A stretch of 64,000 nucleotides of DNA from Adineta ricciae (Eukaryota > Rotifera > Eurotatoria > Adinetida > Adinetidae), in the NCBI GenBank assembly GCA_905250025.1, contig CAJNOJ010000391.1, positions 19,282 to 83,281 of the forward strand. The letters are read 5' to 3'. This document shows positions 1 to 11,697 of this stretch, piece after piece; position 1 is the stretch's first letter; every line of letters starts with the position of its first letter. Under the pieces are notes generated by a model. It had not been told where the DNA came from. It saw only the letters and a list, made by a program, of their open reading frames with translations, and did no database searches. A program made the translations under genes and the position numbers.

Positions 1-511
1 TTTAATAAACTTTGATTTTTAGTGTGCTCAAAAGGTGAGTGCACTACTAGAATCGGTCTGCATGTCCGCCTGGCCAGCTATTCATTTACACGATAACTTT
101 CGACAGAGGAACCACATCATGCTGAAATTTTTCTACAGTTCAGTCTCATTAATATCTCAGTGTAGTTAGAAGATGAGAACGATCCGTCAAGAAATGGTTC
201 GTTATCGAAAAAATAGTGGTTTTTGACCAGACCAACCCTGTGGACGTGGATATAGAGATTTTTCAAAATTATTTGCAATATGTATGTAAATCCACTCAGT
301 TTTTAACACTGATTCTAAATCTGATGTTAGTTTCGACTCAAATTTGTATTTTCTAATCGAATATCGCTTGAAAAGGTCTCAAAACACATAAAAACTGCAT
401 CCAGAAACCGAACTACTCAGGTACGTCCCAGAGGATATATTTTTTGGATACTTCAAATACCTGATTTTATAGCTAGTTAAACGGGTTTTCGAAGAGTAAA
501 ACAAGAATTCA
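1..511. other. No gene seen
   Basis: AT-rich sequence. No convincing coding exon, repeat or RNA gene is visible before the short putative first exon at 512. Confidence 0.4.
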
Positions 512-2950
512 ATGGCTAACAAAACTGATGTCTCTACCTACCATAGATTCTTTACAGATTCACGAGGTGAGTAGCAGTCTAATTCGAGTTTTAATATAAA
601 TGAAGATTTCAAAAATATATTTTTGCATGGAACAGATGCTGAAAAAAGACATAGTTTTACTTATAGCTATAATTCATATTTAAACATAGCTGCATCTGTA
701 TATGTGAGCTGTAATTAAGTAAGATTATAATAAATCTATTCCTATTTCTACAGACGAGTATATGAATGAGCTATAAATGTATCAAATGAAAACTATATCT
801 AGCCCAACTATACACTAAATGTTTAGTTTTCGTTTTGCTCATTTATTTTCGAACTCGAATGAGGCAGCTCACGTTTTTTTATGATACATTCCTTCTTATA
901 TCTATCTGAACGACAGCTGCTAGTATTTTACCCTTTATTTTTTTGTATAGAATCATTGACGTAGTGTAGAAGCAGGATAAAAGNNNNNNNNNNNNNNNNN
1001 NNNNNNNNNNNNNNNNNNNNNNNNNNNNNNNNNNNNNNNNNNNNNNNNNNNNNNNNNNNNNNNNNNNNNNNNNNNNNNNNNNCGATACACGGGAAGATCC
1101 TTTAATGGTTCCGTAGAAATTTTTATTGCGTTTTTGTAATCGTGAACCTGTCTGAAGACTTTTTCGTAACCACGGAACTTTTTTTGAGAGTTCAGCAAAG
1201 CACTAATTTTTTTTAGAGTGTTCGCAGCACATATAACTCTCGGATAAAATCCGAAGTTTCTGCATTTATTTTATTTTATGTAAAAATCAATTACATATTA
1301 ATTCCAGTATGACTTTCGTTTTATATGTATTTGCTTTACACAGCTTCGGAAAATATGGAATCTAAACTTCATATGAACTAAAACTTTCTCAAACACTAAA
1401 TCTATTTCTATGAATGACAGACGGTAAAGAAAGTATGAAATGAAATTCTTATACACTGGGGGTAGACAAACTCTAGCTCATGAACTTCGTTCAAATGAAC
1501 TAAAGAACCGATAAAACAGCTCATTTGAACAAATTGAACTGTTAGAACAGTTCACTTCGCGAGCTGACCTTTATTTCAAAAAGTGAGCGGTTCTGAACTA
1601 GAATGAACTTTGTCTACCCCTGTTACACACTTAATCTTCATGTATTATTATTTTATTTTAGTGGTAAACAATCGACGATTTATCTCTAATTCATTTCATA
1701 AATGCGAACTTTTTCTTCTAACTTTCAATTTATTTCCATCGATTCCTCCCACTACTGACGAACATAAACTTCGTAAACAGCGTATTTCTACAAGATTGTT
1801 TATTTCTCTTTTAACAATATCATTATCCATTCTTCTTTTATATAATTCATTGATCAATATTGCACAGACTATTCAGGTGGAAAAACCATCTCCTCAACAA
1901 TATTTTCAACTTTATCATAAATATGGTCAAGCATTAACATGCGATTGTACAGAAATATCTATCAACTATAAAAAATTCATTGATATTCAACATACTTTAC
2001 ATCAAGTATGTCAAAGTGATTTTGTCACACAAAAATGGATCAATTATCTTAACATACCCTTTGGTGACGATCTGGTAGATGGCACGAACTTTCGAGTGGT
2101 AGGGTCATTTATATTTCAAGTTTTAAATACATTATGTTCCCTTGTGAATGAGACAATATCAAATCGTTTAACTCAATTCTATTCAAATCAATATATAAGT
2201 GCGTCTTTGATACCATCAGATGTATTGGAATCTCAAACTAAAACATTCATTTCTCAATTTATATCATCATCAATTAACGACTTTTTATTATCATTGAGTA
2301 TAATGCGAAATACCACGCAAAGCAATGCTTTAGTTTCTGCACTATTTACTAATTTTAAGTTCGAATATGACTCAAAATGGAAATTCGTGGATTCATATTC
2401 CCGTATATTTAGTGAATGTGCATGTGCTGCATCAGCTAGATGCGTTGTTGCAGCCACAATCCCTGATTTTTATGATACAAAACCACTTTTTTCAATACCT
2501 GGTCTATATGTTGGATGTTATGCAATTGAAGCATTACTTCAATCGAATCTTCAATGTTTTTATGATAATAATTGTGTAAAGAGATTGAAATCCTATTTCA
2601 CTGAATCTATACCAATGAATGTTACAGCTCTTAATGTATCGTTATCTAATCATTTTCGGATGAATTCAACAATTGAAAGTATTCTTAATGAATTGATGGT
2701 TGAAGAATGGAAATCATCAACTACATATGAAAAATATTATAATGAATGTCAACCAGCCATATGTAGTTATACAGAGTTAGCAAAAAATGGTGTAGTTTAT
2801 ATTGTAACCATAGTAATTGGATTAATTGGTGGTTTGATTACTGTTCTGAAAATTTTAGTACCCGGATTAGTTACGTTTATAAGCAATATGAAAAGGCGCC
2901 AAAGTACACGTATTGGTAAGACAAGAAATAGGTTTGCTATGATTATCTAA
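512..2950 (+). CDS. Two-TM extracellular-loop protein, bdelloid-type family
   Basis: Model: exon 1 512-566 (ATG, ends at a GTGAGT donor) and exon 2 1662-2950 (after TTTTATTTTAG). Both are phase 1 and join cleanly, giving 447 aa. The long second exon encodes a hydrophobic segment after the dibasic RKQRIST stretch, about 300 residues of loop with paired cysteines (CDC, HQVC, CACAAS, CVVA, CYA, CFYDNNC) and N-glycosylation sequons, then a second hydrophobic segment before a short basic tail. From memory this resembles a large family of uncharacterised rotifer membrane proteins, so a surface protein is likely. Function is unknown. Exon 2 also reads open upstream to 1640, but that part overlaps a hairpin element, which favours the splice site. 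The 1.1-kb intron is unusually long and holds an assembly gap. Exon 2 is solid; exon 1 is less certain. Confidence 0.65.
984..1082. other. Assembly gap (99 N)
   Basis: A run of N inside the proposed intron. Real sequence length is unknown. Confidence 0.99.
1457..1622. mobile_element. Small hairpin MITE-like element
   Basis: Inverted ends GGGGTAGACAAA (from about 1458) and TTTGTCTACCCC (1609-1620) bound about 165 bp. Inside are nested GTTCA/TGAAC inverted motifs that would fold into one long hairpin. Length, lack of coding capacity and terminal inverted repeats suggest a MITE (non-autonomous DNA transposon). Flanks share TACAC, a possible but unproven target duplication. Confidence 0.6.
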
Positions 2951-4532
2951 CGAAATCTTGTCAGTTTTCTGATTTCATGTTTAAAACTTCTTTAACATTG
3001 CGAAAAAGTAACGTTCATCTTATACGAACTGAAACATAATGAGCTTAAAGGAAGAGCATGTTATTTTGATGATATGAGATAAATTCTTTGGAATATAAAT
3101 AATCACGATACTTATTATATAGCATAATCTTACTTCAGTACAGTAGTGTCAAACTCGAAAGTTGAATTCAGTTATTCAACTATTACTTCAGTTATTCAAC
3201 TATTGTACTTGAATACCTGAAGTTTCAGTTATTCAGTTATTCAGTTATTCAACTATTGTACTTGAATACCTGAAGTTTCAGTTATTCAGTTATTCAGTTA
3301 TTCAACTATTGTACTTGAATACCTGAAGTTTCAGTTATTCAGTTATTNCTTTTGCTAATAAAGCTATTGTTGGACAAGCTCCTAATACTCTTTTGTGAAT
3401 ACAAATAACGCAATTTAGTGTTAATGAAAACACAAAACAAATATTAATTTGGTTTAGGGCATGTCCACGTAAAATGGCACTTCTCTGATCAAGCTTCAAA
3501 ATTTTCTTTGTCGATAACAACACTTCTAATTAGTACTTTAGGTGCAGTTGTTAATGCTGATTAGGAATCTGACATTTATTTTTCTGAAACATGAGTTTTT
3601 TGTTTAAGAAATAAGATATTCAACTTGTTGAAAATCGTATATTCAATGTTCTTCTCAGAAAATTTCTCTAGAACATGTTCCTAGACATCCCATTCGACGC
3701 AGAATTTCATTCTCTACAAAATGAGGTATTTAGTTCTAGTTTTTGTGATCTGAAGAGATTTCTGAACTCCAATCAAGTTCACGACTTGTTGCCCATAGTA
3801 CCACCTTCCACGTAGGTATATCGATCTCATTCTTGGGTAGAAATCTTAACAATACAAAGAAGACTAACATTTTAAAAAAATCATGTCATTTTAAGTGCTT
3901 GAAAGGTTCGAAAAACGATCAGCAAAAAACTGTGTCACAGCGTTATGTTTGTATTTCTCATTGTTTCTGCGAAAGGGGACAGTGGAAAGAAAATCTTTTT
4001 TAGTATGAAAAAGCTCATTGAAAGCTCTACAAAAGAAACGTCTCTGATATTTAATTTGAACGATATCTTTCGACAAAATTGACGAGGGAAATGACGCACT
4101 GCAAGTTTGAGGTCCTTTTATGTCACGCCGTTACGCGACCCTAAAACTATTGCAAAGACACGAAACTTAAATCTAAACCATTGACTTTTCTATTACTGAT
4201 AGAGGCTAAAGAGTTGCATCTAATAGCGTATAAATAAGTTCCCTAACTTTTGTAGTTTTCGAGAAAATGGGAAAGCAATCTGTCAAAATGTCACAACGTT
4301 ACGTTTGGACAAGCCCTCTAGTGGAAATTCTAATCAAACTAAAACTAATATTCTTATTACTATATATTCATATTCATTGTTTATAACAGACGCTGATGAT
4401 ATTTTTATTGATTAGGGTTAATCGTATGGTCGAGTTGATAAATCGATTTTAAAAAATAATTTTCTTGTCAATGTTATGAAGGTTGATCAAAATAATTCTT
4501 TATATTGTTCAATGTGAGAGAAACATATAATA
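2951..4532. other. Gene-free stretch
   Basis: AT-rich sequence with frequent stops in all frames. Apart from the 53-bp tandem repeat ending at 3347 and a single N at 3348, nothing is recognised. Confidence 0.45.
3170..3348. repeat. 53-bp minisatellite ending at a single N
   Basis: Three near-identical 53-bp units start with CAACTATTGTACTTGAATAC at 3197, 3250 and 3303. Each unit contains three or more copies of the 8-mer CAGTTATT. The array stops abruptly at one N (3348), so its true copy number is probably larger than shown. Confidence 0.85.
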
Positions 4533-4559
4533 GTGAAAAGATGGTTAAATGATAAAATA

Positions 4560-4722
4560 ATGACAACAATAATTGTTGCTGGAAATGGTATTATCGGTTC
4601 TGGTCCATATCAGCTTTCTACTCTTGCAGGAATCTTTGTTGATATGAATTCTGATTTATATGTAGCAGATACTTACAATCATCGTATTCAGTTATTTGAA
4701 TTAGGAAAATCAAATGGAATGA
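4560..4722 (+). pseudogene. NHL-repeat protein remnant
   Basis: An open stretch encodes about 50 residues with NHL (beta-propeller) repeat features: VAGNG, then DLYVADTYNHRIQLF. NHL proteins have several such blades; only one and a half remain. The frame then runs into a GC-rich segment (GGGCTGGGCTAGGCCGGGCG, 4754-4773) unlike its surroundings, and stops at 4796. No start, signal peptide or further blades are visible nearby, so this looks like a broken fragment. Confidence 0.5.
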
Positions 4723-4799
4723 CAAAAGCGAGGCATGGTAGTGGCGTAACCAGGGCTGGGCTAGGCCGGGCGTCGTATGGCCACCGAAAAAAATAAAAA

Positions 4800-7450
4800 A
4801 TTTGATAAATTTGTTAAGACATTTCTTTTTTCTTTATATTCCAAAGCTCAAAACAAAGAGATAGTGGTACCTGAGTACTTAAGCCTTAACACGCTGACAA
4901 GTAACGAAAATGAATCGCTGTTCGCTTTTCGTTTCTATCTACATGATAGATAAAAAGAAAAATCATTAGTTATTCTATAAATAGCGAAATAGAAACAGCT
5001 TCATCTGGTTTCTCAATGGAGAATAGTCCGACAAAGCGCAAATCAGCAACCATTCAGTCTATATTTTGTTCAGAGACTACAAAAAAAACGAAAGAATCCA
5101 ACGCTTCTTTAGGGGCGCGAAAATCGCTGATTACTCAGATATTACAGATTAAGTTCCCCTCCTACTAAACAACTTATCTCGAATTAGGGATATGCAAATT
5201 GATTGAAGTTCTCAGGGATGTTGGTACTACAGTGAAGAAGTTATGATAAAAATTTCAGCTCTGTACCATGTCCTTGAAGGGAGATATTGATTGAACAAGA
5301 GTGAAAAAAGAGTCTATCTGGGGACGCAAATTCGTCGATTCCGACTCATGCTATAATCTTAAGTTTTTTTTGTTAGAAAGAGCATATCAAGATGCAGAGG
5401 ATGATGAAAGCCGTTTTTAAAAATCGTACTGTTTATGTGAAATAAAAAAGTAACAAACTAAATAACGTCAAAATATCCTGTGAAAAAGGGCATCTATCCA
5501 TACGAGCAATTTCATAAAAATCAAAACAGAGGTTCCTTTGGAAAAAGCCTCTCATCATCCTCTGCACCTTGACATGCTCTTTTTAACAAAAAAATATTTA
5601 AAGATGTAGTCTCAGTCAGGCTCGAGAAATCTTGGAACCCAGATAAAAAAAACATTTCCCGTTTTACCTGAAAAGCATATCTTTTTTCATCAAAATCACA
5701 AAAAATATTGCCCAAAACTAGGACACTAAATCAAAACTCATGCTGTTGCTGAAAGAGTGAAAGGCGGGCTATCTTCCCATGCATTTATTTGTATTTTGAA
5801 TTTTTTTACAAAAACCGACCTCTTGATCTTGGAGTGGGGAGACGAAGCTTAAAACGTTATACTGTATAACTAAACAACAGTACTAGCATACAAAAATTGA
5901 AGGAAACACTTTTAAATGCTAAATTCAGAACTGTGCGTACGACCGGTACATGCTCAGAAAATGAACGCCGTTTTCTACTCCCTTCAGTTTTTAGATTTTA
6001 CTTTTTGCACATTGAAACAGAAAAAACTTCCATGTTGAGAAGTACGGGCCGAATCCAGTAGGTGAATTCATCCGATTTTCTCAGGTATAGAAAGGAAGTG
6101 AGCAAAACTGGCCACAGAATCCGTTCAAAGGATTCGTGCTTTCCTTTTCGGTCGATTTCTGATGTCTTCCTGCAGGAATGATACGGTTCTTTATTACATA
6201 CAAATAGTAAAGAATGTCTATGATGAATATAAAAAATTATGGCATTCATGTCAATATGGTTTACTTTTGTTTTTAATTTACATGGACGAGAATTTCTAAA
6301 TTTCGTTTCAAATTGAGATAAATCGCTAATTCGATTCAAGTATTAAACTTCTTCTTCGAGTACTCTAGCTTTAAACTATTCAAATATCAAACCTCATTGT
6401 GGCACGCTCATGGCGCACCCTTATGTTGCACCCTCAAATTTAATAGATGAATAGTTTAAAACTCGAATTGGCTTTTCGACTAATACACCTATGCAAGAAG
6501 GATAGTGTAATGATATTGTGACATTTTGTAATGTAACCCATCGGATGCTCATATCACCTCAAAAGTATTAATAATTTCTACGTACTAGATACAGTCAATT
6601 ATAAAGAAATATATAGCTAATATTTTTTTATCCACACAGGAAAGAAAAAAATATAGCAGGATTTTGTCAGAAATCTAACGGGTGTCCCATAATGAATTAT
6701 ACTGTTTGTATTTTTAACATTTCTCGTCTATTATCCCTATGATTAAAACACTTTTTGTCGAATGATAGTCCTTGAAATTCTCTACAAAACTTTATATTAC
6801 TAGAACCAAAAAGCTGTTTTTGTTCTATTTGAAAAATTATGAAATGTAATGACATATAAAAAACCCGCACAACATAGCGAGTTGGGCATAATGAATGATC
6901 GCGCTTTGCGTTCCATTTTTTATCATTTACTTTGCATTATCCGAAAAACAGAATATATCAAAAGATGCAGCATGAAAGCGCCCAGGTTTACAAATTCGAC
7001 AACGAATCCGGTCATCCTACATAATCCTGCTGGATTCCCCATGACGAATTTGCATTAGATTCCGTCGGGAAAAGCCAGCGAACGCTGCAAATTTTATAAG
7101 CGTTATTTCTAGCTATATTGTATGACGGTCCAAAGCGTACTCATCGGATCCGTCTGTCGGAACCCGAAACGATTTCGTCATCAGGATCCGAGTATAGGAT
7201 TGGTGAACCTGGATGTCTACAATTTATAAAGAACAAATTATAAAAAGAGCAAATAAGTAAAAAAACTTTAACTTGTACCAGAAAGGTATGTCATTTTCGC
7301 ACAGTCGAAATTTAATGGCTTAATACTTTGTCTATTTCGAAAGAAAAAATTACAAATATTATAGACTAGGCGGTCTTATTTCAGAGGGCTTAACGATTTC
7401 CTAATATTCCACTATATCGATCGATTTCTCACAGATAGTGCTCACCTATA
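4800..7450. other. Gene-free, decayed sequence
   Basis: No gene recognised. It contains the inverted repeat at 5300-5660 and a weak short inverted motif around TTTAAACTATTC (6370) and GAATAGTTTAAA (6449). The rest has frequent stops in all frames. Confidence 0.4.
5300..5660. repeat. Imperfect inverted repeat, arms about 120 bp
   Basis: The left arm (about 5300-5420) contains AGAGCATATCAAGATGCAGA followed by GGATGATGA. The right arm (about 5534-5660) reads TCATCATCC then TCTGCACCTTGACATGCTCT, its reverse complement with few mismatches. Similarity continues outward through a (C)TATCTGG...CTCA block. This suggests a decayed foldback transposon or a head-to-head repeat insertion. Confidence 0.6.
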
Positions 7451-7510
7451 CAATTTCACAACAATCACCTACCCAAACAACACAAGATTCCACCGGATAT
7501 AGCATACTGA

Positions 7511-7745
7511 CTGCAGATATCGCTTGTTTCAGCAACAGAAACCGGTTCAAATCGTTGAGCGATTTCTGACAGAAACTGTTTTCTCCAGCAGATATTTCCT
7601 CTGTCATGTCAGATATTTCTCTCTACAACACACGACTCAAGCGGATATCGCCTACTGGCTGCAGATATCGCTTGTTTCAGCAACAGAAACCGGTTCAAAT
7701 CGTTGAGCGATTTCTGACAGAAACTGTTTTCTCCAGCAGATATTG
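7511..7745. repeat. Sub-terminal tandem duplication, period 148 bp
   Basis: An 87-bp block (GCAGATATCGCTTGTTTCAG through GTTTTCTCCAGCAGATATT) occurs at about 7511-7597 and again at 7659-7745. The blocks are essentially identical; the spacer is more diverged. Each carries GCGATTTCTGACAGAAA. Repeats of this kind just inside a transposon end often serve as transposase-binding sites; that role is inferred here. Confidence 0.75.
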
Positions 7746-7942
7746 GCTAATGACTACAGATAATTTTGTGTTTATCGAAAGGGTTTGACAAAGGATGCTC
7801 GTTAACGCTGAGGGGTAGTTTTGGTGGGGCCATATCGGGTTAATTGATGGCGAAATTTTTGTTGATTCTATATTTTGCTAGTTCTTGAAGATATGCGCAG
7901 TTCTATCAGTTTCATAGGAACATGTTCACGTGAAGAAGAAAG

Positions 7943-10343
7943 TTATTTTCGCCATCGTTTTGCGTTGCGTCGGTAGTTGGAAAGTTTTATGCGTTGAATT
8001 TTCTGAGCATCCTCGCGTATCGTGTTCGCGATAACAGTCCAGGGGTTGTGGAAAAGAGATGGAGTTGTTTCTGGAGGAAGTAGTGGGGGATCGCGTTTCG
8101 AAGATAGTTCATCTGGTTTGTGACATACAGTGGTATCGTTGGAAAGGACGTTATCTGATGATTTGGACGTTGTCGGTGCCTAGAAAAAATTTTACTCAAG
8201 AACTGCTATAAATTGTAGAAGATGAATACAAGCGCCATCGCGGGATTAAGATGTTGTGCAGGCATTTGGTGAACTAAATCGAGATGATCGGTTCTATTTT
8301 TAATCTTCATGTCTGACAGAGTTGTTGAATCGGCTACGTGGGCAAGACAGATATTCTTCACTTGTGGAATTTTCGAAATCTAAGGAAAATATGGATAAAT
8401 GAAGAACACGAGTTATGAACAAATATTCACGATCTCGAAAGTTCGAGTTGGTCGCACATTTTTTCGTTCAAGATTTTTATTGTGGAATAAGATTAGCATA
8501 AACGATGCACTTCTTCTCCATCCAAGACAACTTAGGATATTCGCGTAACCTTTCAGCCAAGAAAATAACTGTTCGGCTGCTTCCGTATTGACACCGTCGA
8601 GCACTAAAATAGAGGGTATTTTTCGGAGGATGTCAAAATATAAATAACGCTACATCGATTGTTGTCTGGATTCATGTTCTTTCGACACCAGCGCCCCACG
8701 TGGTTTTTGAAGTGAACGCGATCTATACTGAACGGCGTCCGCTTCAGAACCATCGATGCTGGAGTCACAGCCAGATCAACGTCAAAATGATTCTGAAGAT
8801 ACTCTGCCAGATGACAGCCATCATCGTACACAACAGTTGGTGGGAAACAGCCATCGGATGCTAAATAAAAAGTAAAACAGTAATCGTCATTTCCGTTAAA
8901 CTTTTATGTATATGTTTTGGTAAGAACAATTTCCAGTATGTAATGCCCTAAGAAACTGTGTTGCGTACCTCGAATGGTGGAGAATAAAAGCGACAAAATT
9001 TCACGAAGTGTTTCGCAGCGAAATAATTCACTAAATGTCACAATGATCTTGCAGTTTGTCACACCTGCAATGAGTCCAAAGGATCGACTACACCGATTCA
9101 CGTATGCGTCCGGCTTCGATTTCCGTGTACGACAACTTGTTGCATCCAAACCAATGTGACTACGCCGACGCCATTTCTGTCGATAAGTACTTAACGAGCT
9201 ATGCTGTTTATTTTGGCCGATCGATGATGAAGATAAATCGTCAACCAAATGTTGATCCTGATGTAATTCACAGTATTGCGAACCGCGAATGGGCGTGCGA
9301 CAGCATCCAATCTTCAAGGAATCAAATTCTTCAGTACTCACCATCACCTGCTTCGCTCGGCACACTCTTCGTCGACACTTCTGATGACCATCCATGACAA
9401 TGCAACGGCAACAGTCGATACCACAGGCACCCATCAATGACGCATGATTTGACCATAAGTAAACAAACGATACGAGCCGATCCGGTATTGTGTCCCACGC
9501 CCACTGATCAAAAGCACCAATCGATGATGGAACATTCACTACTGTGTTCCCAACACAAAGATCAAATTGAATCGTTTTATACTTCATAAATGCTAATGAC
9601 AATCGCAACTGCCAACTGTTTCGCTTTTCTGCGCTGCCAGAATTGAAAGCTTCGAGATTCCAGCCATCAACGGCTTTATTCCATGAGCTGGGTGATCCCA
9701 ATAGCTGGCAAGTATATCCTTCGATTAACGCACGTTCAAAAGCGTGTCGGCCGCCCAAATAAACGAAGTCACCACTGTTCAGACTATCTGATGTCCATGT
9801 GTCTAAGCTGCCCTGACGAATAAAGTTTGGGTAAATAGATATCGGTGGTTCCTTGGTATGACTCGTTTGATTATGAGAGCATGTCACTGAAAATACACGC
9901 GCTAAAATAATAAACAACCATTAAACGAAAGCCATACCATCAAACAACATACTTTCAATCATCCGCCCTTTTAAACAATACATCTTTACTAGTTGTACAG
10001 ACGCAGCAATCAGATGAAGATTATTTCCACATACAGGACAATCAGATCTGAATGGATCGAGTTGTTGAACAGCAATTTCATTCAAAGGAAAATTGTGATT
10101 AAATGAAAGTGATCGATTACGATCAAAGAACGTTAGAGTATGCTGCACAATGTTTACTGGTTGATTTGTTTTAAATGTGCTGTTGAAAAGAAAAGTAATT
10201 CGTTCGAGACGGTTTGGATCGTACCGAGACCATTTGCTTCCAATATTCAAAAGAAATCCAAGCTCGTTCGGACGGAATAAACGTAAGAAATACACTATTT
10301 GTTTAATCTCCTGATCAGTACAATGATAATTTGTCTCACTCAT
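7943..10343 (-). CDS. KDZ (Zisupton-like) transposase
   Basis: Spliced model, all junctions in phase: 10343-9953, 9886-8969, 8860-8654, 8603-8431, 8379-8230, 8179-7943; 691 aa. The N-terminal part has zinc-cluster features typical of KDZ CxC domains: CPVCGNN, then a YLGGRHAFERALIEG block, then a CRCIVMDGHQKC...GCCRTP..GSQYCELH cluster. Downstream come VNRCSRSFGLIAGV, VVYDDGCHLAEYL, an H/C-rich VHFKNHVGRWCRKN block and NTEAAEQLFSWL. The Asp of VMDGH, the Asp of YDDGCH and the Glu of AAEQLF are candidates for the DDE-type catalytic triad of this RNase-H-fold family. The C-terminus is basic. All exons are open and no break is seen, so the gene may be functional. Family assignment is by motif recognition; an acceptor exists just before the ATG, so the start could lie further upstream. 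Confidence 0.75.
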
Positions 10344-10449
10344 ATCTAAGCGAGAAAAATAAAAAAGCAAAGCTGTAATATAGATAAAAATCGCAAATAG
10401 AATAGGAAATAATTTTTCTCGAAGATATAAAGATGAAAATGACGAGAAA

Positions 10450-11380
10450 CTACATAAAACCGCCGAACTCCTTTGGTAATGTATCCCAAAACTTGTTCAT
10501 TTCTTCGTCTGTCACTTCAACCAAAAATATACCATCACATGAATCGTCGTCAACTGTTGACTGAAAATCATCGACTGCTGTATTAGACCATAAGTCCATG
10601 GATAACGAAAACTTGCCAGCCAGCTGAGCCATAGCAGGATCCGCATGGGACGAGAATTCCATATTATCAACTTTAGACGCCTCCGCATCCCGTTCTGAAT
10701 TAATCCAAAACCGGCGTCGTTTTGCATCAGGCACCATTTCTTCAAAAATACATGCCGGCGAAATTCGTTTCTGTTACCGAAAAATTCTCAATTTTCCCGT
10801 AACGATCAGAGAATCGTACCTGGATTATTTTATTTGAACAGCTAGCAACTACCAATTTATTTCCATCAAAAGCGGGCAAATNATATTATCAACTTTAGAC
10901 GCCTCCGCATCCCGTTCTGAATTAATCCAAAACCGGCGTCGTTTTGCATCAGGCACCATTTCTTCAAAAATACATGCCGGCGAAATTCGTTTCTGTTACC
11001 GAAAAATTCTCAATTTTCCCGTAACGATCAGAGAATCGTACCTGGATTATTTTATTTGAACAGCTAGCAACTACCAATTTATTTCCATCAAAAGCGGGCA
11101 AATTATTGTTATGATTCGTCAACATATGGTTATAAGTTGATACATCAGTGCAATCATCTGAAAAAAAAATTATAATAAACACGTCTTTTCGAAAAATGAC
11201 ACAAATACCTCGCTTAGCAATCATCAACGAATACTTCGTTGGACTTCCGTTCACCGTACTCACATGCTGTGTTAATCGATTCAGATAAGTATTTAATAGT
11301 TCCCTTCTTTCAGCAGGCACTTCTTCATCAATTAATGTAAAACTCTGGCAAACTCTCTCGCCGACCGCATGAATATCCAT
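10450..11380 (-). CDS. Small basic protein of the KDZ element
   Basis: Model: exons 11380-11209, 11157-11042 and 10770-10450 (202 aa), skipping an artefactual duplication that lies inside the gene. It begins MDIHAVGERVCQSF and contains DAKRRRFWINSERD, a possible nuclear localisation or DNA-binding stretch, followed by an acidic tail (TVDDDSCDG...VTDEEMNKFW). Exon 2 has DCTDVSTYNHMLTNHNNN. I do not recognise the family. It lies 106 bp upstream of the transposase start and 317 bp downstream of the ATPase stop, on the same strand, so it most likely belongs to the element. Role unknown; an accessory DNA-binding or partner protein is one possibility. Confidence 0.55.
10661..11103. repeat. Exact 221-bp duplication around one N (assembly artefact)
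   Basis: 10661-10881 is repeated base for base at 10883-11103 with a single N at 10882. Overlapping contig ends appear to have been joined without merging. Removing 222 bp restores one clean exon-intron structure for the small gene here. Confidence 0.93.
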
Positions 11381-11697
11381 CAGATAAGATTACGATCGAT
11401 GGTTCTCTGAAATAAAAAAATAAACATCAACAATCTAAACACATTTCTAGACTAAAGAACACAGTAACAGCTTTTCAAGACAACGTTTGTTAGCCATACG
11501 CATTTGTTACAGTCCACAACACAGCAAAAAACATTGTTATCAAACTACAAGTATCCATGTCATATCACCAACAAAAAATAACAAAAATAATAGAGACAGT
11601 CAATGTCCAATTTTCAAAAAAGATAACACAAAAGAAAATCGCTGATAAAGATAAAACTGGAACAAATAATGAAGAGCAATAATGTCACAAGAATTAC

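Noticed and set aside
1610-1661. Upstream extension of the two-TM protein frame
   Set aside because: It begins inside the hairpin element without ATG until 1640, and a good splice acceptor ends at 1661 in matching phase with exon 1.
3170-3348. CRISPR-like array
   Set aside because: It is a direct tandem minisatellite without unique spacers, in a eukaryotic genome.
8974-9397. Plus-strand open frames opposite the transposase
   Set aside because: They mirror the coding strand of the KDZ exon 9886-8969, which has motifs and clean splice sites.
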